Of a stretch of DNA of 64,000 nt, positions 47,352-56,437 are shown piece by piece. The stretch's first letter is position 1, and every line of letters starts with the position of its first letter. Source of the stretch: Bradyrhizobium sp. in8p8 (GTDB lineage Bacteria; Pseudomonadota; Alphaproteobacteria; Rhizobiales; Xanthobacteraceae); contig NZ_AUGD01000003.1 of the NCBI RefSeq assembly GCF_000426845.1, positions 310,001 through 374,000 of the forward strand, given 5' to 3'. Below the pieces are notes generated by a model. It was given only the letters and a program-made list of their open reading frames with translations. It searched no databases and had not been told where the DNA came from. The translations under genes and the position numbers were made by a program.

Positions 47352-47432
47352 TGTCATTCCGGGGCGATGCGGAGCATCGAACCCGGAATCTCGAGATTCC
47401 GGGTTCGCACTTGCGCGCGCCCCGGAATGACA
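47352..47432. repeat. Nested dispersed palindrome between addB and murU
   Basis: TGTCATTCCGGGGCG (47352-47366) pairs with CGCCCCGGAATGACA (47418-47432). Inside it lies a perfect 30-bp palindrome at 47378-47407 centred on CTCGAG, with arms CGAACCCGGAATCTC. The outer arms are shared with the element at 345-385. Confidence 0.8.
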
Positions 47433-47439
47433 GAAGTGG

Positions 47440-48162
47440 CTACACCACGCTCTCGAGAAACGCCTCCTCTGCCGCATGCACGGCATCAGGCGTGCCGACA
47501 TGCATCCAGACGCCGTCGAGGCGAAGGCCGAACAGCCGCTCCTGCTCGTTGGCGCGATCGAACATTCTCGTCAGCGAGAATTCGCCCCCGGGCGCATCGG
47601 CAAAGATCGACGGGGACAGGATCGCCGCGCCGGCATAGACGAACGGAACGACTTCCTTCTCCTTGCGCTTGCGCAGGGCGCCATCCGGCAGCATGCCGTA
47701 GTCGCCGCGGCCGCTATAGCCGATGCTGGTCGCGGTCGGTGCCATCAGGAGCAGGATGTCCATGCGCGCGGGGTCAAAGGTTTCGGCAAGCCGTGAAAGA
47801 TTCGGGCGCACACCGTCGATCCATAGCGTGTCGGAATTGACGTGGAAGAACGGCGCGTGGCCGAGCAGCGGCAGCGCCTTGACCACGCCGCCGCCGGTGC
47901 CGAGCACCTGGTCGCGCTCGTCGGAGATGATCACGCGCGGATGCTGGCGCGATGCGGTGTGATTGATGATCTGGTCCGGCAGGTAATGGACATTGACCAC
48001 GGCCTCGGTCACGCCTGCCCTGCCGAGCTTGTCGAGCACGTGGTCGAGCAGCGGTTGGCCGGCCACCGGCACCATCGGCTTCGGCATCTTGTCCGTCAGC
48101 GGACGCATGCGCAGGCCAAACCCTGCGGCGAGCACCATGGCCTTGGTCGGTTTGACGGGCAT
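47440..48162 (-). CDS. murU: MurNAc-1-phosphate uridylyltransferase-like nucleotidyltransferase
   Basis: A 240-residue sugar-nucleotide transferase with the signature AMVLAAGFGLRMRPLTDKMPKPMVPVAGQPLLDHVL and the metal-binding FHVNSDTLW. In Pseudomonas, MurU makes UDP-MurNAc from MurNAc-1-phosphate supplied by AmgK, a peptidoglycan recycling route that bypasses MurA. An AmgK domain is encoded upstream in the same direction, supporting this call over mannose-1-phosphate guanylyltransferase. The ATG at 48162 starts MPVKPTKAMVLAAG. Confidence 0.8.
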   Translation of the reverse strand: MPVKPTKAMVLAAGFGLRMRPLTDKMPKPMVPVAGQPLLDHVLDKLGRAGVTEAVVNVHYLPDQIINHTASRQHPRVIISDERDQVLGTGGGVVKALPLLGHAPFFHVNSDTLWIDGVRPNLSRLAETFDPARMDILLLMAPTATSIGYSGRGDYGMLPDGALRKRKEKEVVPFVYAGAAILSPSIFADAPGGEFSLTRMFDRANEQERLFGLRLDGVWMHVGTPDAVHAAEEAFLESVV

Positions 48163-48280
48163 CCTTCGCTTTCTCAGACCTTTCGCCTTCGCAGCAACCC
48201 TAACACGAGGCTCGATCAGCCGCACGGCATCTCGACCGCCTTAGCCAGCCGCCGTGACGGTTGTACGACGGGTGTTGCCG

Positions 48281-48598
48281 TCACGCTCCAACGGCTGTGG
48301 AACGCGCCTTTTTCTTCTTGTCGCCCACCTTGAGGAAATTGACGCCGATCTGGTCGCCATTGACCCAGGCAAGCTCGCAGCGCCGATAGGCGAGCCCGGT
48401 CGACGACAACAGGAGAAAGAATTCCTTGAGGTGCAGGCCTTCGACCGAACCGTCGATGGTCAGCTTGGCACCGCTGTCGGAGACGTCCTCCATGGTGCAG
48501 TCGCGCCGCCAGGTGCCGTCGATTCCCATCATCTGGGCCGGAATCCCGCGTTCGAAAACAACCCGGCTGTTGCCGCGCTGGTCCGTCTTTACCGCCAT
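48281..48598 (-). CDS. PilZ-domain protein
   Basis: A 105-residue single-domain PilZ protein. RGNSRVVFERGIPA carries the Arg-rich head and EDVSDSGAKLTIDGS the (D/N)xSxxG motif; together these bind cyclic-di-GMP in the family. The head here is RVVFERG rather than a clean RxxxR, so binding is not assured. It lies between the tsaE-amgK fusion and murU, 87 bp and 118 bp away, on the same strand. Confidence 0.75.
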   Translation of the reverse strand: MAVKTDQRGNSRVVFERGIPAQMMGIDGTWRRDCTMEDVSDSGAKLTIDGSVEGLHLKEFFLLLSSTGLAYRRCELAWVNGDQIGVNFLKVGDKKKKARSTAVGA

Positions 48599-48685
48599 CT
48601 GCCCGCTCCAGCCCCGTAATTCTCCGGCTCCCTCGCCGCCAGAATATCAGTGTCTTGGCTAACGGGTGGTAAATCGGGCCCTGAA

Positions 48686-50206
48686 TCAGGCTTGAGGCGG
48701 GGGGACGTTGGCGAGATACCAGGCGCGCAAGGTTCCGAGCGCGGGGTGCGCCAGCGAGCGCTGGAGATAGGTCCAGATTCGCGGTTGGTGACGCAGATAA
48801 TGCGGCTTGCCGTCGCGGCGGTTGAGCCGGGCGAAGGTGCCGAGCAGGCGCGTGTTCCGCTGCGCCGACATGATGGCATAAAGTTCGGCGAAGCCGGCGG
48901 CATCGAAGCCCGTGTCCTGCGCACGCCGTGCCTTGATGTAGCGCGACAGCAGCGTCAGCTCGATGGTCTCGGGCACGTCGATGCGGGCGTCCTGCAGCAG
49001 CGACACCACGTCGTAGGATTGCGGTCCGAGCACGGTGTCCTGGAAGTCGATCACGCCGACCCGCTCGATGCCGGTGCGATCTTCGAGCCAGATCAGGTTG
49101 GGCGAGTGGTAGTCGCGAATGACCCAGGTCTTCGGCGCCGACAGCGGCTTCACGAGCAACTCGCGCCACATCGTGAAGAACTCGGAGCGCGCCTCATCGC
49201 TCAGCGGTGCGTTGCGATCGGGCAGATACCATTCCAGCATCAGCCCGATCTCGACAAGCAGCGCCTCGGTGTCGAAGACGGGAATGGCATAGGTCTGATC
49301 CGCGAGCGGCAATGTTGCCGGCAGCGTCTTGCCATGGAGCGTGGCCAGCACATCGGTCGCGGCCTCGTAGCGCTCCGCGATCGGGCGCGGAGGATCGCCC
49401 TCGATGACGCCTTCACTGCCGAAATCCTCGGTGATCAGGAAGCCATGATCGAGATCGGAATGATGGATCGCGGGCGCGGAGATGCCTTGCGCGCGCAGGC
49501 CTTCGGCGATCGCGACGAAGGGTCTGACATTCTCGGCGAGATGCACGGCGGCGCTGTAGGATTTTCCGTTGTAGAGGGCCGCGCCGTCGGGCCGCTGCGG
49601 AAAGTTCATGAGAATGACGGTTTCGCCCTCGCGCAGCAGCCGCGCATAGGAGCGGGTCGAGGCGTCCCCGGCCATGCGCCTGCGTGTCGCATCCATATAG
49701 CCGGATGCATCGAGGAATTCCCGCAGCGCCTTCAGCCGCGCGACTTGCGCGGCGCACCTGCCATGGCCGGTGATGTCGGCGGCGCGTGCATTCGAGCCCA
49801 GTGCCGGCCGGTGCGTCAGTGCGATGTCGATGCGGTCCTCAGGCATCGCCGACGGCGCCCGCTCGGGCCATTCGATCAGCAGCAGCGTGGCATCGGGGAG
49901 CGGCGACAGCCCGATCTCCTCGAGCTCGCTCCCGTCCTCGACCCGGTAGAGATCGGCATGCAGCACCGGGAAGGGCGGCAGCTCGTAGCCCTGAACCAGC
50001 GTAAAGGTCGGGCTCGGCACTTCCAGCTCCTCGTCGCCGGCGAGATAGCGGATCAGGCTGCGCGCCGCCGCGGTCTTGCCGGCACCGAGGTCGCCGGTGA
50101 GAGTGATGACGTCGCCGGGGCCGATCAGCAGCGCGAGATCGGCCATCAATTGCGCAGTCGCCGTCTCGTTGTGGAGCGCGACCGAGAATGTGATGGGCTC
50201 GCTCAT
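48686..50206 (-). CDS. TsaE-AmgK fusion: tRNA t6A ATPase and cell-wall sugar kinase
   Basis: A 506-residue fusion. Residues 1 to about 150 are TsaE, with the P-loop TGDLGAGKTAAARSLIRYL, SPTFTLVQGY, LHADLYRV and LIEWPERAP; TsaE drives t6A formation on tRNA with TsaB and TsaD. Residues from about 165 to the end are an aminoglycoside-phosphotransferase-like kinase with MAGDASTRSYARLL, WVIRDYHSPNLIWL (catalytic Asp) and GVIDFQDTVLGPQSYD (metal Asp), matching AmgK, the MurNAc/GlcNAc anomeric kinase. The start overlaps divL by 4 bp. Confidence 0.9.
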   Translation of the reverse strand: MSEPITFSVALHNETATAQLMADLALLIGPGDVITLTGDLGAGKTAAARSLIRYLAGDEELEVPSPTFTLVQGYELPPFPVLHADLYRVEDGSELEEIGLSPLPDATLLLIEWPERAPSAMPEDRIDIALTHRPALGSNARAADITGHGRCAAQVARLKALREFLDASGYMDATRRRMAGDASTRSYARLLREGETVILMNFPQRPDGAALYNGKSYSAAVHLAENVRPFVAIAEGLRAQGISAPAIHHSDLDHGFLITEDFGSEGVIEGDPPRPIAERYEAATDVLATLHGKTLPATLPLADQTYAIPVFDTEALLVEIGLMLEWYLPDRNAPLSDEARSEFFTMWRELLVKPLSAPKTWVIRDYHSPNLIWLEDRTGIERVGVIDFQDTVLGPQSYDVVSLLQDARIDVPETIELTLLSRYIKARRAQDTGFDAAGFAELYAIMSAQRNTRLLGTFARLNRRDGKPHYLRHQPRIWTYLQRSLAHPALGTLRAWYLANVPPPQA

Positions 50207-52707
50207 TCGGCGGCGTCGCGATGCGCCGCCTGGTCGGTTGGGAAGTCGCAGATCACGACCGTGCCCCGGCCGACCGTCGAATCCACCCGCACCTTGCCGC
50301 CGTGCAACTCGACGAAGGAGCGCACCAGCGACAGGCCGAGCCCGGCGCCGCGGTGACGCGAGCCCTGCGAGCGGCTTTCGAACCAGTTGAACACCTTGTC
50401 CTTCATGTCGGCCGGTATTCCAGGGCCTGAATCTGTCACGGTGAAGACCACGCTGTGTTCGGTGCGCCGCGCGCTGATCCCGACCGTGGAATCCTGTGGA
50501 GAGAACCCGACGGCATTGGCAAGGAGGTTATAGAGCACCTGCACCACACGCTTCTCGTCGCCGGTGAAGCTGCCGACATCCGGCGCGATCTCGACCTTGA
50601 GACGGATACGGTCGGTGGCGAGCCGGTCCTGGATACCCTCGGCGGCGAGCTCGATGGCCTTGCTGACGTCGACCTGCCCGAGTTCCAGCTTCATCGCGCC
50701 GGCGTCGATGGTGGCGAGATCGAGGATGTTGTTGGTGAGCGCGAGCAGCGCGTTGGTCGATTTGGTGACGTAGTCGAGATATTCGGCCTGCTTCGGCGTC
50801 AGCGGCCCGGTCGAGGGATCGCTGAGGAAATGCGCAAAGCCGATGATGGTGGTGAGCGGCGAGCGCAGCTCGTAGGAGACGTGGTGGACGAAATCCACCT
50901 TCATCTGGTCGGCAGCCTCCAGCGCCTCATTGCGCTCGCGCAGCGCCCGCTCGACATTCTCGGTGTCGGTGATGTCCTGGAACGTCAGCATGGTGGCGCC
51001 GTCGGGCAGCGGCCGGATCATGCCGTCGAGCACGCTGCCGTCCTTGCGCTCCAGCTTCAGCGGCACGTCGGCGCGGTTCTCGATCGAGGTGACGGCCTCG
51101 CGGATCTGACGCCAGACGACGGGATCGTCGTAGAGCTGATGGCACCAGCCTTCCACTGTCTGGATGTGCGGCTCGTCGCGCATGGCATCGCTCGAGAGCT
51201 TCCACATCCGGACGAAGGCCGGATTGAACAGCTGCGCCTTGCCGTTGCTGCCGAACACCGCAACGCCCTCGGCGAGGCTGTCCAGCGTCTCGCGCTGAAC
51301 CCGGATCAGGCCGTCGAAGCGGCGGGCGAGGTCGAGGCTTTCGGTGACGTCGTCGAAGAGATAGGTGACGCCCCCTTCCGGATTCGGCGTGGTGACCACC
51401 GAAAGCGCGCGGCCGTCGGGCAGGAACCAAGTGTCCTTGGCGGTCTCGACTGCGCGATAGGCTTCGTGCAGCTTGGCTTTCCAGGCGCGGAAGTCAGGCT
51501 GCTCCGGCAATTTGCGCGCCGCGCGGAGCTGGTCGAGCACGCTGGAATCGTCGGGATTGGCGTCGAGGAAGGTGCGGTCGAGGTCCCACAGCCGCCGATA
51601 GGAATCGTTGTAGAAGGCGAGGCGGCGCTGGCCGTCGAACACGGCAACGCCGGAAGAGAGCTGGTCGAGCGTACGGCGGTGCGCCTCCGCCATTCGCACC
51701 AGCGCCGAGCTCAGCGCCTCCGCCTCGCTGGCGTCGATCGCGATGCCGACGCTGCCGCGGCCGACATTGACGGCGCGCACGTCGAAGATGCGCCGCTCGC
51801 CGCCGATCACGATCGGCAGCCGCGAAGTGAAGTTGGCGGCGTCCTTCAGCCCCCGCTCCATCGCGGTGCGGTCGGCGCTGTCGAGCAGCTCGAGCTTGCG
51901 CTCCTGGGCATCGGTGACGCTGTTCGCCTCGGTGGCGCGCACATAGGCCGGGTTGGCGTAGGTCAGTGCGCCATTCTCGCCCTTGGCCCAGATCGGCCAG
52001 GGTGCGGCGGCGGCAAAGCCGCGCAGCATCTCGGTTTCGTCGGAGAGTGCCTTGTAGCGCAGATTGGTCTCGGCTAGGTCGCGGCGGAGGCCGGAGAGCT
52101 CGCGAATCCGGACGATGGCCTGGCCGCCGATGGCGCGGCCGATCGCCTCCAGCGTATGGCCGTGCGCGGTGGTCAAGGTCAGCTGGAACCCGTCCCCACG
52201 ATCGCGCAACGCGTCGACCGCATGGTCCATCAGGAACGCGGGCTCCGGCGGCAGCCAGGTTCCGAACGCGAGCACGCGCTGCGGCGAGGAATCACGCGGC
52301 AGCACCATCGAGATGTCGCCGGAAATCTGCGCACGGTTGTCGCCCGCCGGCCAGGAGATCAGGATCTGCGGCTCCGCGAACAGCAGCGCGCCGAAGCGGT
52401 CGGCCTGGAGCTGCAGTTCCCCGATTCGGGCACGCAGCCGCGCCTCGCTGTTTGCCGTGCGCACGCGCGTGCGCATCAAGAGGATCGCGGCCATGACCGA
52501 GAAGCCGAGCAGAGCCAGCGCGGTGGCGAGCACCGCGAGTTCCTGCCGGTTGAAATCCAGCATGACGGAGAGAGTGTCGATGAGGTCGGCGGCCTGAGCC
52601 GGCGCAGCCGGCAGCAGCGCCGCGAGAGCGCCACCCACCAAGCCGTTGCGCGCCAACGATGTGCACGACAACAGCGTCCGACGCATCGACACGATCACGC
52701 CTGACAT
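50203..52707 (-). CDS. divL: DivL-like PAS-containing atypical histidine kinase
   Basis: About 834 residues: an N-terminal signal-like segment and a membrane helix (about 52-78), several PAS domains (about 225-580), a HisKA-like dimerisation helix and an HATPase domain with LYNLLANAVGFSP, VTDSGPGIP and GAGLGLSLVRSF. The phospho-acceptor position of the H-box is Tyr612 (VSYELRSPLTT; usually SHELRTP). This substitution is the hallmark of Caulobacter DivL, the cell-polarity pseudokinase that links DivK to CckA-CtrA. The tsaE neighbour also fits. Start chosen at ATG 52707; 52686 or 52764 are possible. Confidence 0.82.
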   Translation of the reverse strand: MSGVIVSMRRTLLSCTSLARNGLVGGALAALLPAAPAQAADLIDTLSVMLDFNRQELAVLATALALLGFSVMAAILLMRTRVRTANSEARLRARIGELQLQADRFGALLFAEPQILISWPAGDNRAQISGDISMVLPRDSSPQRVLAFGTWLPPEPAFLMDHAVDALRDRGDGFQLTLTTAHGHTLEAIGRAIGGQAIVRIRELSGLRRDLAETNLRYKALSDETEMLRGFAAAAPWPIWAKGENGALTYANPAYVRATEANSVTDAQERKLELLDSADRTAMERGLKDAANFTSRLPIVIGGERRIFDVRAVNVGRGSVGIAIDASEAEALSSALVRMAEAHRRTLDQLSSGVAVFDGQRRLAFYNDSYRRLWDLDRTFLDANPDDSSVLDQLRAARKLPEQPDFRAWKAKLHEAYRAVETAKDTWFLPDGRALSVVTTPNPEGGVTYLFDDVTESLDLARRFDGLIRVQRETLDSLAEGVAVFGSNGKAQLFNPAFVRMWKLSSDAMRDEPHIQTVEGWCHQLYDDPVVWRQIREAVTSIENRADVPLKLERKDGSVLDGMIRPLPDGATMLTFQDITDTENVERALRERNEALEAADQMKVDFVHHVSYELRSPLTTIIGFAHFLSDPSTGPLTPKQAEYLDYVTKSTNALLALTNNILDLATIDAGAMKLELGQVDVSKAIELAAEGIQDRLATDRIRLKVEIAPDVGSFTGDEKRVVQVLYNLLANAVGFSPQDSTVGISARRTEHSVVFTVTDSGPGIPADMKDKVFNWFESRSQGSRHRGAGLGLSLVRSFVELHGGKVRVDSTVGRGTVVICDFPTDQAAHRDAAE

Positions 52708-52898
52708 AGTTGCCCCAAGACCGCACGAATCTGCGCGCGGCGACCCCCGTCGCGCGCGAATCAAAGGACAATACCCTCACCGCGACTCCGCCGGTAAGAG
52801 TCCAGATCGTGAACGCAAAGGCGGCCCCACAAAAATGCCGGGCGCGTTGTTCCAACACACGTCGTTCTCTGGGATGATTCGGCTGGAATCGTGCTGGG

Positions 52899-53357
52899 TT
52901 AGCGGCCGGTCGAGCCGAAGCCGCCGGCGCCACGATCGGTCGTCGACAAGGTGGCTACGGGAACCAGCGCGGCCTGCATCGCCGGCGCGATCACCATTTG
53001 GGCGATGCGCTCGCCGCGCTTGATCACGAAGGGCGCCGCGCCGTGATTGATCAGGATCACCTTGATCTCGCCGCGGTAGTCCGCATCGATCGTGCCCGGC
53101 GAGTTCAGCACGGTAACGCCGTGCTTGGCCGCCAGGCCGGAGCGCGGCCGAACCTGGGCCTCGTGCCCGGCGGGCAATGCGATCGCAAGGCCCGTCGGCA
53201 CCAGCGCATACTGGCCGGGGGCGAGCGTCATCGGCTCATTCTCCGGCACGGCGGCCATCAGGTCGAGACCGGCAGCCTCCGCCGTCTGATAGGCCGGCAG
53301 CGGCAGACCTTCGGCGTGGGCGAGGTGCTGCAGTTCGACCGTGACCGTCGTGCTCAA
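52899..53357 (-). CDS. dut: dUTP diphosphatase Dut
   Basis: A 152-residue trimeric dUTPase that keeps uracil out of DNA and supplies dUMP. All five motifs are visible: [41 protein letters not shown] and the C-terminal [12 protein letters not shown]. Its start overlaps the coaBC stop by 4 bp, so both are translated from one mRNA, an order common in bacteria. Confidence 0.97.
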   Translation of the reverse strand: MSTTVTVELQHLAHAEGLPLPAYQTAEAAGLDLMAAVPENEPMTLAPGQYALVPTGLAIALPAGHEAQVRPRSGLAAKHGVTVLNSPGTIDADYRGEIKVILINHGAAPFVIKRGERIAQMVIAPAMQAALVPVATLSTTDRGAGGFGSTGR

Positions 53358-54805
53358 GATGCCGGCTCCCGGGATTTGTCGGTCACGCTCCTTGCGATAT
53401 GCGCGACCAGCTCGATAGCGACCTGTTCCTTTGTCATTACCGGCCAGGAATCAACCGCAATCTCGCCGTTCTTCGCATCGTTCTTGCGGCTGAGGAGGTG
53501 GACCGTGTTGCGGTCGCCGCCCATCACGCCAGTCGCCGGCGAGACGTCATTGGCGACGATCCAGTCGCAGCCCTTGCGGGCGAATTTCGCTTTGGCGTTG
53601 TCGATGAGGTGTTCGGTCTCGGCGGCAAATCCGATCACCAGTGGCGGGCGCCTGTCGGTCAGCTTCGAGATCGTGGCGAGGATGTCCGGGTTCTCGACCA
53701 GCTGAAGCGGCGGCATGCTGCCTGCGGTCTTCTTCAGCTTCTGTTCGCCCTCGTTGGCGACGCGCCAGTCGGCGACCGCGGCGGCGAAGATCGCGACGTC
53801 GGCAGGAAGCGCGGCCTGCACCTGCTCCAGCATTTGCCGCGCCGATTCGACGTGCTTCACCGTCACGCCGGGGGGATCGTCGAGATCGACCGGGCCGCTG
53901 ACCAGAATCACCTCGGCGCCTGCCGCCTGCGCCGCGGCTGCAATGGCAAAGCCCTGCTTGCCTGAGGAGCGGTTGGCGATGTAGCGGACGGGATCGATCG
54001 CCTCGTGCGTGGGGCCTGCGGTGATCAGCACGCGTTTGCCGGCAAGCGGCTTCGGCACCGGCGGTCGCAGCAGCCGCTCGGCAGCATTGGCGATCTCGAT
54101 CGCTTCCGACATGCGGCCGATGCCCGCTTCACCCGCTTCCGCCATTTCGCCCGAGTTCGGCCCGATCAGGACCGCGCCATCGCGCTGGAGCTGCGCGACG
54201 TTGCGGCGCGTTGCTGCGTTGCTCCACATCAGCGGGTTCATCGCCGGTGCCAGCAGCACCTTGCGGTTGGTCGCGAGCAGGATGGCGCTGGCGAGATCGT
54301 CGGCATGGCCGTTCGCCATCTTGGCCATCAGATCTGCGGTCGCAGGCGCCACCACGATCAGGTCGCAGTCGCGCGCGAGGCGGATGTGTCCGGCGTCGAA
54401 CTCGCTCTGAGGGTCGAAAAGGTCGGTGTAGACGCGCTCGTGGGAAAGTGCGCTGACCGCCAGCGGGGTCACGAATTGCTGCGCCGCCTTGGTCAGCACG
54501 CAGCGCACCTCGATGCGGCGCTCCTTCAGCCTGCGGATCAGGTCGAGCGATTTGTAGCCTGCGATGCCGCCGCCGATGATCAGGGTGACGCTGGCTTCGG
54601 GGAGGGCGCCGCTGCGCAGAGGCGTCGGGGCGGCGGACGCTGCTGGCGGGACCGCAAATGGCGTCAGCGGTTCCTCGCGGCCCTCGATCAGCTCCCGCAG
54701 GATGACCCGGACCTCCTCCTCCACCGATCTGCGGTTCTTGGCCGAGCGCAGCCGCAAATAGGTTTTGACGGCGTCGTCGAGCTTGCGGATGGTCAGGCTT
54801 GCCAT
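53354..54805 (-). CDS. coaBC: CoaBC with N-terminal FitA-like ribbon-helix-helix domain
   Basis: A 483-residue protein. Residues 1 to about 48 ([35 protein letters not shown]) are a FitA-type RHH DNA-binding domain. A Pro/Ala linker leads into CoaC (from about 72), with [34 protein letters not shown] and PAMNPLMW, then CoaB with [24 protein letters not shown] and DWIVANDV. CoaBC makes phosphopantetheine from phosphopantothenate and cysteine. The linker shows no ATG or GTG, so the RHH head must be translated with the enzyme. GGAGGGG precedes the ATG. Two palindromes lie just upstream. Confidence 0.93.
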   Translation of the reverse strand: MASLTIRKLDDAVKTYLRLRSAKNRRSVEEEVRVILRELIEGREEPLTPFAVPPAASAAPTPLRSGALPEASVTLIIGGGIAGYKSLDLIRRLKERRIEVRCVLTKAAQQFVTPLAVSALSHERVYTDLFDPQSEFDAGHIRLARDCDLIVVAPATADLMAKMANGHADDLASAILLATNRKVLLAPAMNPLMWSNAATRRNVAQLQRDGAVLIGPNSGEMAEAGEAGIGRMSEAIEIANAAERLLRPPVPKPLAGKRVLITAGPTHEAIDPVRYIANRSSGKQGFAIAAAAQAAGAEVILVSGPVDLDDPPGVTVKHVESARQMLEQVQAALPADVAIFAAAVADWRVANEGEQKLKKTAGSMPPLQLVENPDILATISKLTDRRPPLVIGFAAETEHLIDNAKAKFARKGCDWIVANDVSPATGVMGGDRNTVHLLSRKNDAKNGEIAVDSWPVMTKEQVAIELVAHIARSVTDKSREPAS

Positions 54806-54823
54806 GACGCCCCTCCAGCGCGG

Positions 54824-54866
54824 AATGATGGCGATGCTATCATTCACATGATTGCAATGCAATCAT
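54824..54866. promoter_or_regulatory. Two ATGAT-type palindromes upstream of coaBC (RHH operator candidates)
   Basis: Site 1, 54824-54844, is an imperfect palindrome (AATGATGGC-GAT-GCTATCATT). Site 2, 54848-54866, is a perfect palindrome, ATGATTGCA-A-TGCAATCAT, overlapping the ubiB stop. Both have ATGAT/ATCAT ends and lie 18-61 bp upstream of the coaBC start, the placement expected for autoregulation by the fused RHH domain. Confidence 0.6.
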
Positions 54867-56437
54867 AGATTCCGGACGGCGATCAGGATGCCTATGAAGG
54901 TCGCGGCGATGATCCAGAGCGCCACGGTGCGCCAGCGATTCTTGCGGCCCTCGCTGCGGCCCATCGCCGCGATGCTCTCCGGCGACAGCCTTATGCCGTC
55001 CCGGGTCATGGTCTCGAGCTGCTCGAGCACCTTCACCGACCGTTCGGCGATCTCCGGCAGGCGCATCAGGACCCGTGCAATGTCCCCGGTTCCGGCGAGC
55101 GCGCCCTGTACCCGGCCGATGGGTCCGAGATTGCGCTCGATCCATTCGCGTACCACGGGGTCGGCAATTTTCCAGATGTCGAGCTTGGGGTCGAAGCCGC
55201 GCGCCACACCCTCGACCACCACCATGGTCTTCTGCAGCAGGATCAGCTCGGGCCGCGTGGTCATGTCGAACAGGCCGGTGACCTCGAGCAGCAGCGTCAA
55301 CAGCCGTGCCATCGAGATCTCTTCCGCCGTTCGATTGTGAATCGGCTCGCCGATGGCGCGGATCGCTTGCGCGAAATTCTCGACCGAATGATGCGCGGGC
55401 ACGTAGCCAGCCTCGAAATGCACCTCCGCCACGCGGCGATAGTCGCGGGTGATGAAGCCGAGCAGGATTTCGGCGAGGAAGCGCCGCTCCTTCATCCCAA
55501 GCCGGCCCATGATGCCGAAATCGACCGCGACCAGGCGGCCGGCATCATCGAGGAACAGATTGCCCGGATGCATGTCCGCGTGGAAGAAGCCGTCGCGCAG
55601 CGCGTGCCGCAGGAAGCTCTGGATCACCTTGCGGCCGAGATCGGGCAGGTCGACTTGCGCCGCTGCAAGGCGCTTGTGGTCGTTCAGCGCGATGCCGTCG
55701 ATCCACTCCATCGTCAGCACGTTGTGGGTGGTGCGATCCCAGTCGACATCGGGCACGCGGAAATCAGGATCGTCGCGCGTGTTTTCCGCCATCTCCGACA
55801 GTGCTGCGGCCTCGAGCCGCAGGTCCATCTCCATCGCGACCGAGCGCGACATGGTGTTGATGACTTCGATCAGGCGCAGACGCCGCGCTTCGGAGGAATA
55901 GGCTTCGGCCTTGTGCGCGACGAAGAAGAAATCCGAGAGATCGCGGCGGAAGCGCGTGGCGACGTTGGGCCTGAGCACCTTGATCGCGACCGACCTGCGA
56001 ACGCCGTCGCGCAACACCTCGCCGCGGTGCACCTGGGCGATCGAGGCCGCCGCGACCGGCGGGCCGAAGCTTGCGAAGATGTCCGTCAGCGGACGCTCCA
56101 GCGACGTCGTGATCGCAGCTTCCGCTTCGGCCTGCGAGAACGGCGGCAGGCGATCCTGGAGGCTTTCGAGGTCGCGCGCCATGATGACGCCGACCACGTC
56201 GGGGCGCGTGGCCAGGAACTGCCCGAGCTTGAGATAGGCCGGGCCCATCCGCGTCAGCGCGCGCGCGATCCGCGGGCCGTGCTTGGTGCCGCGGCGTTCG
56301 ACGAGTCGCGCCAGCTTCAGCGCGAGCTGTCCCGGCGGCGGCACCAGGCTCGGATCGACCGAGCCGAACACGCCCTCGCGCGCGAACACGAACGCGGCGC
56401 GGATCAGGCGCGCAATGTGGGTGAAGGCAGAGATCAC
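54863..56437 (-). CDS. ubiB: Ubiquinone biosynthesis protein UbiB
   Basis: A 524-residue atypical kinase/ATPase of the ABC1/UbiB/ADCK family needed for ubiquinone synthesis. [19 protein letters not shown] (KxGQ motif), [13 protein letters not shown] (Ala-rich loop), VAIKVLRP (lysine), [12 protein letters not shown] and [11 protein letters not shown] (metal-binding) are intact. Two hydrophobic helices close the C-terminus. The start overlaps the ubiE stop by 4 bp. Confidence 0.95.
   Translation of the reverse strand: MISAFTHIARLIRAAFVFAREGVFGSVDPSLVPPPGQLALKLARLVERRGTKHGPRIARALTRMGPAYLKLGQFLATRPDVVGVIMARDLESLQDRLPPFSQAEAEAAITTSLERPLTDIFASFGPPVAAASIAQVHRGEVLRDGVRRSVAIKVLRPNVATRFRRDLSDFFFVAHKAEAYSSEARRLRLIEVINTMSRSVAMEMDLRLEAAALSEMAENTRDDPDFRVPDVDWDRTTHNVLTMEWIDGIALNDHKRLAAAQVDLPDLGRKVIQSFLRHALRDGFFHADMHPGNLFLDDAGRLVAVDFGIMGRLGMKERRFLAEILLGFITRDYRRVAEVHFEAGYVPAHHSVENFAQAIRAIGEPIHNRTAEEISMARLLTLLLEVTGLFDMTTRPELILLQKTMVVVEGVARGFDPKLDIWKIADPVVREWIERNLGPIGRVQGALAGTGDIARVLMRLPEIAERSVKVLEQLETMTRDGIRLSPESIAAMGRSEGRKNRWRTVALWIIAATFIGILIAVRNL

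Noticed and set aside
54806..54862. Longer coaBC start at 54862 (19 extra residues)
   Set aside because: It would put both palindromes inside the coding region; the ATG at 54805 has a GGAGGGG ribosome site and matches the start of FitA-like domains.
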